DNA of 64,000 nt. Source: Pegea sp. RAD2-039. Lineage: Eukaryota; Chordata; Thaliacea; Salpida; Salpidae. The notes below the pieces were generated by a model, which was not told where the DNA came from, searched no databases, and saw only the letters and a list, made by a program, of their open reading frames with translations. Positions 1-11,146 of the stretch are shown in pieces; positions within the stretch are counted from its first letter, which is position 1; every line of letters starts with the position of its first letter. Both the position numbers and the translations under genes were made by a program. The stretch covers positions 620,001 through 684,000 of the forward strand of contig JAQGEQ010000084.1 of the NCBI GenBank assembly GCA_034620365.1, given 5' to 3'.

Positions 1-162
1 GTTTTATAATTTCTGGATTTATCGAAACTCTATTGATTACCTTTTAATCTTAATAAATAAGTTTATGACGATCCAATTGGCAAGTAAAGCAGTCAATAAC
101 GTCTGTAAGTCTAAATAGATTTTCTAAATTAGTTTAAAAAATCACTCTTGAAATTTACAATA

Positions 163-255
163 TTGGCGCATAGAAAACAGGTTGCCCGTAAATTAACTTG
201 TGGCAAGCAACTAGTTACTACTAAAAAACAATCCAGTAACTTACCGAATAGATTC
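163..255 (+). pseudogene. Relic of a histone H3 N-terminus
   Basis: The reading frame from 166 to about 255 follows the histone H3 tail: A-x-x-KQ-x-ARK-x-T-x-GK, a gap of about four residues, then QL-x-T-K. The codon where the initiator ATG should be is TTG (163-165), directly before the GCG alanine codon, as if ATG had mutated. No globular H3 sequence follows; the frame runs into unrelated sequence and stops near 340. I read this as a truncated, start-less H3 copy next to the H2A gene, a remnant of a histone cluster. The match rests on about a dozen identities, so chance similarity is possible but unlikely given their order and the alanine following the lost start. Confidence 0.55.
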
Positions 256-562
256 AATAATATTTGGCCAAGTTACAAGTTCTTTTCCTATATACAAGTA
301 GCATCTATTAAAAAAATTGTTATAACACTTTTAAGTTTATAAAATTATTAATTCGTGTAAGCGAAAAACATACATAAGAATTAAAAGAATAATTATTTTT
401 AATATTAATTTATTATTTAATATTTTAATATATTAATACTTTTAAGAAAAAGGCAAAAATCAGAAAGCCATTTTGGAGATTTTAAGTTAAAAAGTTATAA
501 ATTATGCAAACTAAAACATCGATAATATTAACTTAATTAATTTTATGTAAAGCCTGCTTTGG

Positions 563-567
563 CCAAT
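563..567 (+). promoter_or_regulatory. CCAAT box upstream of H2A
   Basis: A CCAAT pentamer within GGCCAATAAC lies about 110 nt upstream of the H2A start codon. CCAAT boxes are common in histone promoters. No convincing TATA box is visible between it and the ATG. Confidence 0.35.
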
Positions 568-676
568 AACAGCCATGCTGGTTATGCTCAAGAGTTATTG
601 CTCAAAACAGAGCAAAATACTTTTATTACATTTATAATTAGATAATTTACAGTATAGTATAGTTCCAACAAATAAA

Positions 677-1045
677 ATGTCATCCAAAGGTAAAGGTGCT
701 ATTACCAAGACCAAATCAAAGACTCGATCTTCTCGAGCTGGACTTCAATTTCCAGTTGGTCGTGTTCATCGACTATTAAGAAATGGCAATTATGCCAGTC
801 GAGTTGGTGCTGGAGCACCTGTGTATTTGGCTGCAGTGTTGGAATATCTTAGTGCTGAAGTATTAGAATTAGCTGGCAATGCTGCTCGTGACAACATTAA
901 GAGTATAATCATTCCTCGTCACTTACAATTGGCTATTCGTAATGATGAGGAATTGAACAAGTTATTCGGTGGTGTTACTATTGCTCAAGGTGGTGTTCTA
1001 CCAAATATCCAATCTGTTCTCTTACTGGAAAAACAGAGAGCATAA
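677..1045 (+). CDS. Divergent histone H2A, intronless
   Basis: This is a core nucleosomal histone of 122 residues. The N-terminal basic tail, [14 protein letters not shown], the histone fold with [14 protein letters not shown], and the docking stretch NDEELN are all present, so the acidic-patch glutamates and aspartate are kept. It departs from ordinary H2A in several places. The stretch normally N-K-K-T-R-IIP is N-I-K-S-I-IIP, losing two basic residues near the L2 loop. The L1 loop has asparagine and serine where lysine and glutamate are usual. The C-tail stops about nine residues after PNIQ, ending EKQRA, so most of the lysine-rich tail is absent. It has no introns and is followed by a histone-type 3' stem-loop, which indicates replication-dependent expression. 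It could be a specialised (for example germline) variant or a drifting copy of canonical H2A. Confidence 0.95.
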   Translation: MSSKGKGAITKTKSKTRSSRAGLQFPVGRVHRLLRNGNYASRVGAGAPVYLAAVLEYLSAEVLELAGNAARDNIKSIIIPRHLQLAIRNDEELNKLFGGVTIAQGGVLPNIQSVLLLEKQRA

Positions 1046-1061
1046 ATAAGACTCAATCTTA

Positions 1062-1077
1062 GGTCCTTTTTAGAACC
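1062..1077 (+). terminator. Histone mRNA 3' stem-loop
   Basis: Starting 17 nt after the H2A stop is a 16-nt element with a 6-bp stem and TTTT loop (GGTCCT-TTTT-AGAACC). It matches the metazoan histone stem-loop consensus, with a single C/A mismatch in the stem. A purine-rich AAAGA at 1081-1085 sits where the U7 snRNP downstream element is expected. This is the processing signal for non-polyadenylated replication-dependent histone mRNA. Confidence 0.75.
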
Positions 1078-1092
1078 ACTAAAGATTGATAA

Positions 1093-2292
1093 CTAAAATT
1101 TGAATGTATTTTTATAAGCTAATAGAAGATTTTTAACTGATGATTTGTGAAAAAACTGATCTTAATTCCGAGATAATTACAGAATCATGTTATAATATTT
1201 GAATTAAATACTTATTAATAAATTCTTATTTGAAAAATTTTGTAGCTTATTTTTACTCGTAGATGATCTGCTAGTGATTAAAGAATTTCTGAATGTATCA
1301 ACCACACATTTTCTTTTATTGACTAAGATAGGGTTCTATAGGCACTTAAGCTGATTTTAATTTTAAAAAATCGTTACAAACTTAGCATTTAATGTTATGC
1401 CTTTAAATAATGATTGATTTTATATTTTCAACTTTTGTTTAACGATGCTCATAACTACTTTATTTCTTATATTTTTGTAATAATAATAATATTCACAATT
1501 TTTTTTAGTTCACCCACGATTTTGCATTAAATTTGACTTAACATTTTGTTTTTAATTATTTAAGACATTCTAATTTTTTCTTTTATTTTTTTCTAGAGAG
1601 TTTTTGTTTACAATTAAACTTTTACCCTCCTATCTTTAGTGTTCGAATGTAAAATTCTCTATATAAGTACATTTTATTTTTAATTGTTTAAATAATAGAT
1701 TGAATATATAACAAACTGCTTTATACAATTCATACTATTTGTAATATCTATTTAATGTTGTTGACGCGGTTAGAACTTCAGTTTAATGACAAGTTTCGTC
1801 TTAAGCGTAAAATACAAATCATTTAAATTAGTAAATATTTTATAAATTATTTACATTTTTTAATCTTTATATGATTTTATTAATAAAAGCTCACCTATTA
1901 TTAATTGATTTTAATTTATTAAACTTACCATAACTCAAATAACTAAAATATTTTTATAATGTATGAATTCATTTAATTCGAGAATTTATATTTAATTTTG
2001 TCGATAAGTTATTTGTTAAACACTTTTGATGTAATTTGAAATTTGTTACTGTTAATTACATAATTATTTTTATGATAGTTTGAATTTTATCATTATTTAA
2101 TTTTATTTATAGCTTATTTTTATTCAAGCTTTGTATAATTATATATATATATCTGATGTTAATATAATGTTATATTTATTTTGTAATATATAATTATTTC
2201 ATAAGAATCAGTTTTATAATTTTCTTCTTCAAATTCTTTAAATATTTTTCTTTAGATTTTATGCCAAAATTGTTGTTATTTGTATAAATATC
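1093..2292. other. Intergenic, no gene seen
   Basis: A/T-rich spacer between H2A and the LRR receptor, with homopolymer and TA runs (for example around 2141-2153). I see no exon, RNA gene or recognisable repeat. Confidence 0.6.
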
Positions 2293-5200
2293 ATGCTTAC
2301 AAAAGTTTTACTTTTATTATTATGTTTTTATACTTCTATAACTACTGGATTGGACTGTATGTAAGTTTTATTGTTTTGAATTATTTCTATTTAAACTATA
2401 GCTCTTTTATTTTTGATTATTACTTATTCGTGTAATGTTTGCCAGCTGTGAAGTGGAAACTCCTTCATGTGATTGTTCAAAAAAATCTCTCCTTCAAATA
2501 CCTACAAAAATTGCTCATAGCGTTGAAAGTTGGAATCTCGCTGAAAATAAAATTGCTAATTTGAAAATGGTGAAACAATTTTCAATCAATATTTTTGTTT
2601 AAATCTTTCATTTGCTTTTCATACTTGGTATGAAATATTATGATAAAAATGGTTTTTGACATCGATGGTTTCAGGAAGTTATTAATTAGTTTTTGCTTTT
2701 TAGATTCCTGAATCTGGGGCTTTAAAAAAGTTAAATTTGAGCAATAATCAAATTACTGAAATGAGTTATGATGCATTTGATAATTTAGACTTTTTAGAAG
2801 TACTTATATTGAGTCATAACAGAATCAGTAAAATCGGTGATGATATCTTTGAATGGAATCCTTTAGAGTTAAAAGCAAGTTTTATTAAATTATTATTTGA
2901 AGTAAAATTAAAGTATACTAAATAAGATCTAAGCTAATAGAAAATATTTTTATATTATAAAGGTTATTCATCTTGACCACAACAATTTGGAGTTTGTTCA
3001 ACATTTTCTTTTTTATGACTTGGACAAACTGATAGAGATTAATCTTTCATTTAACCAAATCTCATTTATTCATCCTCATGCTTTTGGACAGCTAAAAAAC
3101 CTTGTAACTTTATTACTTGGACATAATCAGCTACATACTCTTGATAATAGATGGTTCAATTCATTATCTCCTGACTACTTTGATGTTTGTTGAAACTTAT
3201 TTAGTTTTTTTACTCTTACTAATAATTATTTTAAACAGAAAACTTTCTTCAAAAAGCTTCAAATTTATTACTTTTTAAACAATCATTAATCTTTCCAAGA
3301 CAAATTTTATTCACCATCTCTATGTAAATTTATAATTGTTATTTATCATTCAGACGTTAGATTTTTCAAATAATAAATGGTCCTGTGACTGTGCAATGGA
3401 ATCACATATAGCAGATATCAAAAAGTTAAATTGGCTGAAAGACCAGTTTGAAAAACTATATTGTTTTGAGTAAGAAAAATATTTTTCAGTTCTTATGTAA
3501 CACATAATTGAATTCATTAAAATCTTATTTTTGGATTTGATATTTTGTAACAACAACAATTCAGATTAACTAAATAATTTTCTGATTTTGAATAATATTG
3601 TTATTTTTAATTATTAAAATCATTTGAACTTTTTTAAATCATTAAATCTATTTGCTTAATTTTTTTAGTAACGAACAAAATGTTATTACTTCTATAAAAA
3701 TAATGGATGTAACTGTGGCTGATATGAAAGCCAAATGTGAATTCCCAAAAATAACTGGAATCTCCCAAAACACATCAGTTCATACTTCTCAAGAAATTAG
3801 ATTAAACTGCCAAGTATCACGTGAGTTTGTTGTATTTTTATCAAGTAAATTATTGTAAATGAAAAAAGGAAATAAATTGTTCTTTGTGACACTGAAAGAT
3901 CTCTGTCGTCTTTAGACACTTCTCCACAAGCCACTATAGTGTGGAAAGCTCCCAACGGAGACAGTTACAATTTTCATAATGCTGATAAGTTTGATGGGAT
4001 TGAAGCCCATCCGGGTGGAGCTCTTTCCATCAAAGACTTTCGTGAAAACGATGCAGGCAAATATATTTGCACAGCTACAAATAAGGCCGGAACCGCATCC
4101 GCAGAAACTATCATCTCAATTTCTAAAGATTCTGATATAATACCTGAAGACTCTTATGATCCCATCATCAATAAGAAGGTAGAAAGAGCTTAGTGATTCG
4201 TAAAATTGTTTGAATTTATTCTGTTTGAAGGTGAAAACAACTGTAGAGGAAGCTAAAATAATTTGTCATGAAAAATGCAATTGTTTATCTGGTGGTATGG
4301 ATTGTGGAACAAAAAACTTACATGGTACTTAAATAATTTCTAACTTCTCAGATAACTTCATAGAATTGACTAAAAACTGACTAAGTTTCGTACCTGAAAT
4401 ATCAATTAAGAAAACCCAACAAATTACATAAAAAAAATTATCTAAAATGATTACTAAGTCATTTTTGCTTCGGGCGTTTTAAAGCTGCTTCTTTCATTCT
4501 TCCGTTTCAATATTTTATCTTTTCTAATCTCATCAGAAACTCTTATATCTGCTGCTGCTGCAAGTTTTCTCATACTACTACTTATTTTCCACATTCTTTT
4601 TGTTTATCATCAATAATTTAGCTTCCAAGTAATCTGTCAATACAAGCTTGAAGACAAGAATGATTTTCACTTCTAGTATAACAAACAAATAAACTTTTTA
4701 TGACAATTTTCTAGAGATTCCAACTGGAATCAAAGACACTTTTGTGTCATTAAACCTCCAGAACAATTATCTTACAACAGTTAGAGCTGGACGCTTGAAT
4801 CTATCAAAACTACTCGAGTTGAGATTCGATGATAACTTGATCGCAAGTATCCATGATGAAGTAACTTTTTATTCATTTCTTCATTAAAAGAACTTGAAAC
4901 ATAAATTTACAATTTCTACATCCACTTGCTGCGTGTTGTTTATTTCTCTTTGAAATATATTTTAGGCTTTCATCAATTTGACCTCTTTGAAGACCTTGTC
5001 ACTGCGTAATAACGAATTAGTTACGTTGAGCGCGGGTGTTTTCAAGAACTTAAACAAACTCGATAAGTTAGTACTTGATGGTAACAAGTTAACATCAATA
5101 ACATCTGCTGCCTTTCAAGTTAGTTGTTTTGCATTCTATCTATTACAATGACAAAACTTGGTTATATATTAGGGTTTAGCATCGTTGGTGTGGCTTTATG

Positions 5201-7092
5201 CTCGGAATAACAAAATCACAGAGATTGAAGACTTGGCATTCGCTTCTACAAACCAACTTCAGTAAATTTGTTTCATTTTGCGACTGATTTTGTTGCTACA
5301 TCAAATGGATATTTTCTTTAACACTTAGAAGCTACTTGTTCTATTTGCAAATCATATAAAATACAATATTGAATGAATATTTAAATATTAATTCCCTCTG
5401 ACTTCGTCGTCTTGAGCTTTCTATAAATATTTCTTCAACTATCATTTATTGCTTTCTAGATTTTTGCATATTGAAGGCAATAGACTACACTATCTGTCAG
5501 TTACTACAATTAAGAATCTAGTCGAGGTTGGTTTTACTTGATGACATATTCAGTCAATTATCGATTTCTTTTATTATTTTCAAATAATTTATCAAAAATC
5601 TTTATTTACAAACAGAATGGATATAATGAAGTGAATACTGGAATCAAACGAATATTCGTTTTTGATAATGACTTTTACTGTGACTGTAGAATGAAGAAAT
5701 TTCACAGATATCTCGTATCAGGTCTTCAAGGTTCTCGGTACAAATATTTGTTTGGAGATGGAATCATGTGAGTCTACTTTACTGATAGCTAATCTGCTGT
5801 GCTTTGAACATGTGACTTCCAATCTCACTTCTGTATTACGGCACAAGCTAACGAGCGCGGGTATTACTTTTCCTTAATATGAGTAACACTACCTTTTGGT
5901 TGCTTCGAGAGGATGTCACTGTTCCGGGTCACTGGGCCGTGTCACTAAACATCGTATTCACAGAGTGGGGGTAGTTCTGCCCGCTACTTTTCACTGTAAT
6001 TCAACTCATGCGCATAAGAAGGATGTGCCCCGATAAAAGCTACACAAAGATAACGTTAAACTACAATATTATTTATCAAATATTTGTTAAGTGTTGCTTC
6101 AGATGTAGTAGAAATATTTTATTAAATTTAATAATTCCAGAAGTTAGTTAAAACACTGCAACTTGAAGCATTTCTCACAAATAATATTATTGATCATTTT
6201 CTAGTTGTCAATATCCTGCCAAGGTTCAAAGCCAGTCATTAGCCATGTTGGATGAAGACCAACTTGTTTGCGATAACTGTAAGTTCTCTATATAAACTTA
6301 TTCTTATTTTCACTTACCTACTGCACCAAACCATCGAATAAAATTGATTTGTCAATTGAAACTGACTTATTCAACAGTTTTCGATGTAGTCCAGCTTATG
6401 TACGCTTTTTTTTAAACTAAACTTTCAAAGGATCAGATCAGGTCAAATTTCTACTCAGGAAAGTTATTCGAGAATTTTGTTATTTTGTAGCTACTATTTC
6501 TGTCGAATATGAAAATAACAATTCGAGTTCTCTTATGACTGGCCTTTGGTTTGGTGGAATGATACTGGGCATAGCTTTTTGTATTGGCTTCATCTTTGCA
6601 GTTAGAAGTCGTCGTGGAAAGTCGTGGTATGTATTTGAAAATTACATTTACATATTTCCAATATTGTTTGAAACCGTTATATTTAACAACGCTTTCTTCG
6701 ATTATACTTTGCAGTATTTGATAAACATTTGTTGATATTTTACTCAGACATTTTCACTCTGTTCTTTTAAATGACTTTTTCAACACATTTGATCACTTCA
6801 GGTTTAATTATAAAATTAGTTAATAATTAAAGAAATTTCAGCAAGCTTTGACACACAACTTGACAATTTAAGTGAAATATTTGTCTATATTAGTTCAAAT
6901 ACAACAAAACTTCATTTTTTCTACAAATTTCCATCAATAATTGTCATACTTTTTTGTGAAATTTCATTTCTATGTTTTATTTTTAGCTTTGGTCGCAACA
7001 GAACCAACTACGATAGTTTAGGAGCTCAAGATGCTGACTACTCCTCTCTTGTTGGTTCAAATACTGGAGGTGGTTCAGAAGCTTTTGTATGA
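2293..7092 (+). CDS. LRR-Ig-LRR type I transmembrane receptor
   Basis: Sixteen exons: 2293-2360, 2446-2569, 2704-2874, 2963-3184, 3354-3469, 3669-3820, 3916-4178, 4231-4324, 4715-4860, 4966-5118, 5173-5261, 5460-5526, 5616-5767, 6205-6278, 6491-6626, 6987-7092. All phases agree and give 710 residues. Order: signal peptide (1-22); cysteine-rich LRR cap; leucine-rich repeats; LRR C-cap (WSCDC, about 206); one I-set Ig domain ending in DAGKYICTA (before 372); a second N-cap (CHEKCNC); a second LRR block; a second C-cap (FYCDC); one membrane span (about 648-668); and a 42-residue tail with NYDSL and DYSSL. This suggests a cell-surface adhesion or neural-type LRR/Ig receptor. Most LRR-Ig receptors have one LRR block before the Ig, so the second block after the Ig is unusual. 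I do not recognise a specific orthologue. Intron 3 appears to use a GC donor at 2875. Confidence 0.88.
5800..6030. repeat. Dispersed repeat copy in receptor intron 13
   Basis: This GC-richer block inside an A/T-rich intron shares CTGTATTACG followed by AACGAGCGCG-like sequence (5831-5860) and TGCGCAT-AAGAAGGA (6009-6023) with a block at 9190-9460. The two anchors are about 178 nt apart here and about 190 nt apart there. It looks like an old, non-coding interspersed element of about 230-270 bp; the type is undetermined. Confidence 0.45.
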
Positions 7093-10000
7093 ATCCTTCT
7101 CAACTACCAGTTTTTAAACTTAGAGATTTTGCAAATTGGCAATATGGCTTAGCATATTCAAATTATGTATATTTCCATTATATCGACTCAATCAAGTGTT
7201 TATCTTTTTTAATTTTATCTTATTATTGATTGCCCGGTTTTTATCACACTCACAAAATTGCTTTTCACCAAACATGTAAATAAAAGTTTCTAGATCTTAA
7301 ATAACAAACTTAAAGTCCAGCACGTAAAGTTTCGTTTTCTACGCTTTTGCTCGTTCATCTCACGCAGTTTTAAACTTTTCCATTTGAACAAAATGAATTG
7401 AAACATATATTTCTCTATTCTCTGCCTAGAACGATAAACTTTCAATTTGTCCACATATGCAAATTTAATCTGCTTAAGAAGGGTGCTAGTATAATCGAAC
7501 TTTGACATTTTCGTGTTCAGTTATTTAATTTTATGATATTTTGTTGCAAATTTTCAGTAATCATCGTTTCACTTGTATATAAACTTCAGCATACTTGCTT
7601 CATCAATACCAACATTATTTCCATGTATTCCAAATCTTTGTGCGTTTAGATTACTGTAGATAAATTGAAAATAATTCCAGTTCTAACGGTTCTATCGTAT
7701 TTTGTTAGAAGTAACTTTTTGCACTAACTTTCTTCGTGGTCAACGTGGCTGTTTAAATCAGTCTACATCACCAATCTGTGTCAGTTTTTCTCCAAGATTT
7801 TTTATCCTTCAACAAGTTGCTGATATTTTAGGTGCTTTTTTAATATTCTTCTTGTTAGTAAATAATTTCAAAAAATAATTGAATAAAACACAAACTATCT
7901 TACGATAAGTATAATTATTATTGTAGATCAAAAGAATATTCAATAAAAAGATTACTAAACTGCCAATTACTTTAAACGGAAAACAACTTTTTCAACAATT
8001 TTGTATGTATCCCGAAATGTCACTTTTTTTACTCATTAAAGCAATTGCATCAAGAACAAAGTTTTATGAAAGTGTAGTATGGACTATATTTATCGCATTT
8101 TTTTGACGGTATCCATTTGTTTGCCTTATTAATCCCAAATAAACTGTAGAAAATATCCTTAACTGATTCATTTTAAGTCAATTGAAATTGTAAATAAAAC
8201 CCTTTTATCTTCTATCACCATCAAACTTATATTCGTCAGAAGCAGTAATGAGAATGTGATTTAGATGAAATATTGTTATTTACTTCATCGGAATTTGCTT
8301 CTAATTTTCATTTGAGCGTGATTTTATAAAGATGTTTGTTTAGTAAAATAATAAAATGTTGTTTTAGCGATTTCCAACAAGCTAATTAAATGAGATAGAA
8401 AATGTATTTACTTTAAAAACGTATTTTATAAAATACATTTAACAAAATAATCAGCAGATGATATAAGATTTAAGCTTGTAAAATAATGCTTCTTTGTTAA
8501 GTGATTTGGTGGTTTTTCGGGTATTTTCTCATCACATCAGCAGTTATTTTTTATTTCTTAATTAATTCGTTTTATAGTTGATAAACTAAAAGCAATTTTT
8601 TTTTACAAGTTTATATTTTATTAGCTGTCACTTTTTAACTGTTTAATAAGTAACTTTGAAATATTATTTTGTAAATAATAAATATTTAATAGAAACTGTA
8701 GTTGTCATCTAAATAGTTATTCCAGTTTCTCTGATTTCGATAATTTGTTTTCAAGCTTATTTCGAATGTTTTTTTAATTACAGCAATACAATGTTGGTCG
8801 TTTTGCTTAATTTGCAGGAAGTCTTTAGTGAATAGCTTTTATTAGGATATTTCTTTAAATACAGAAGTAACCCTTTAGATCATTGACTAGAAAGCATAAA
8901 AGTTGTTTAAATATAAAAAGTCTTTATTGAGTAAGGTACAAAATCATCTCAAGTAACAACCTCTAGATTTCTACAAATCGATTATTGACTAAACGGCCCA
9001 AAGATATTGTATAAGTTAGAAGCATATACATCTGTCTTCTTTTATAAAGAAGTTGTTATCATGTCATAGTTACTTAATTATAAACTTTGAATTATTCTAA
9101 ATATTCTGTAGATATAAAAGGGACTTTTATTTTTATATTATTTATAAACTCTAGCAACAAAGTGAGTGGTAATGTCAATTGGCAGCTAATTTATTGGGCT
9201 TCGAACGCGTGCTGTGCTTCCAACTCAACTTCAAAGCTATTCCACTCTGTATTACGAAACGAGCGCGTAAAGTATATTTTCAAACTATGAATGAATATTG
9301 CATGGTACTTCGGGATAAGTAAATACTTTCGTGAGTAAGGCCAGATAATCTGTTGACTTCCATGTTGCTGTCTCCAACCACCAAACTTCAGAAGAGTGAA
9401 TAAGCCCACGCTGCTCTCTACTATAATCAAAACCCTTGCGCATGCAAGAAGGAAGGCTGACGAATTCCTTCCATATTTTGCTTCAATCTACGAAATTTAG
9501 CCAAAAAATAAATATTACTAAATTGTTTTATATGTTTTAAAATAAGAAAAATCTTTCATGTTGCGTTTAATTTACATAATAATACTTTTAAATAGTTAAG
9601 TAAGTAAAGTTAGGTTAATCAACTTGGCTCAACCATTGCAAAAAAGCTTGTGTTTTCTGCTGAAGGTCCTGATTACTCATTTGTCCAGAAACTACTTACT
9701 AAATGTTGACAACATCAAACTAACACAATTTGTACACAAAAGTATTCGATATTAAAAGTTGGCAGATTTTAAATGTGTAGTGATTACTTGATTTTTGAGA
9801 TTATTCGAAATTAAATTTATAATAATTTATTTAGGAAAAATAATAATATTATATATGCATGGTTTTTGATATCGAACTAATGTCAAAAAGCTTATACAGA
9901 ATTTATTAATTTTAGAGCAAATATTAAAAGTACCACTTAAATCAAATTGTGTGCTGATAAATTTAAATATTATGATAATTCTCGTGTCGTTTATTCATAG

Positions 10001-10715
10001 ACTATTTTGCCAAAAATTCAATCCAAACTTTTATTTTTTTGATAGACTAAAATAACTTTTTTACAACTTATTCAGGCGTAGCATCGTTATAGCAACTTCC
10101 CTTGTTGCTTAAAAGGTACTTGAAAATTTGAACCAACTAATATCGTATTGAAACTTGAATATTATTCAATAATCTAAATTTTTAGTTGAAGCATTATAAA
10201 CTGTTTCTAAGTCTTTATATTTTAGTAATATTAATTTTGGTTTGATCTATTTTTTGTATATACCTTATCAATAACCTGACTTTTATATTTTCATAAACTA
10301 ATCACTAACTTAAAAATTATTAGAAATTATTTTCAATTAAAAAAGTTTTTCCTCTTCCAATACTTATTCATTAAAAATTAACTAATAGTAATTATTCTAA
10401 TGTGTGATTATCTTTGCATTTTATAAACTTCAAATGATAAAATTCAATTTTAATTAATGAAAATTTATATTACATATAAATATATTATACATATTTTATT
10501 TTAAACTAAATATTTAACTTACTAATGCAAAGTATATAAGTTGAATAAGTAAACCATTAGTGTTTAAAAAATAATTAGTTATTATTTAGCAATGTATTAT
10601 AGCAAAACATATTATAAATTTAAGTTTATTTCAGCTTTTATTTACTTTAACTAAATTATTTCTTATTTTAATCAGTTTTTCTGAAAATGATTTAAAAAGC
10701 TTAGTGATTGTGGCC
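7093..10715. other. Intergenic, one repeat copy, no gene seen
   Basis: Long A/T-rich spacer. Apart from the repeat at 9190-9460 I find only short open frames without family motifs (for example 7290-7508 minus and about 7689-7880 plus). Confidence 0.5.
9190..9460. repeat. Second copy of dispersed repeat
   Basis: Shares the CTGTATTACG/GAGCGCG block (9247-9267) and the TGCGCAT...AAGAAGGA block (9437-9453) with the copy at 5800-6030, in the same order and similar spacing. It is clearly richer in G+C than its surroundings. A TTCGAA-containing stretch at 9199-9206 resembles an inverted tRNA B-box, so a tRNA-derived SINE is possible but unproven. Confidence 0.45.
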
Positions 10716-11146
10716 ATGGATTCCAGTGAAACAAAATTAACAAACTCGGGAAAAATATATGAAGATCCATATCAAAAAGCTATCGTATACATGGAAAAAC
10801 ATCATATACTACAATTGTTTCAAGTACTTCTTTTAATATTTGCTGTTTAATTGTGACACATCATTTGAATAATATCACGTCTTTTAACTATAGTTTGATT
10901 AATTGTATCTAAAACCTTTTACTAAAATATATCTTGAATAGATTCTATTGTAATATTTTCGATATAATTACCTGTTAAATATACTTTTCTTATAAAACGA
11001 TGGGTTGATTATTAGAATATTAAAATTAAGATTTAAGAAAGCATTATTTTTTATTGCAGGATTTAACTGTAAATATTGTAAATGAAAGACCAGAAAATGT
11101 TGTAGCCCATTTACGTGAAGAAATAAATAAAAGAATTCAAAAATAA
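10716..11146 (+). CDS. Small RIIa (dimerization/docking) domain protein
   Basis: Two exons (10716-10823 and 11060-11146) encode 64 residues. After a short polar start the protein reads YEDPYQKAIVYMEKHHIL, then LFQ, DLTVNIVNERPEN, and a charged helix to the end. This Y-x-E-K-H-x-I...LFQ...L...RPE-x-(P/V) pattern is that of the RIIa-like fold, the helical dimerization/docking domain of protein kinase A regulatory subunits, also found in small sperm and ciliary proteins such as EFCAB10, TEX55 and CABYR. Such domains bind AKAP-type amphipathic helices in axonemes. Here the domain stands almost alone, with no EF-hand or kinase region. The 236-nt intron has a GTACTT donor and TTGCAG acceptor. Exact orthology cannot be settled by eye. 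Confidence 0.75.

Noticed and set aside
2140-2155. Short TA repeats here and at 46700-46730 and 63815-63845
   Set aside because: Simple A/T runs expected from base composition; no sign of function.
7290-7508. 72-codon minus-strand frame with ATG, Lys/Arg-rich
   Set aside because: No family motif, no linked exon, and frames of this length arise by chance in 64 kb of such sequence.
7689-7880. Plus-strand frame of about 60 codons without ATG, containing a mixed-codon core
   Set aside because: No splice partner or homology; not enough to call a gene.
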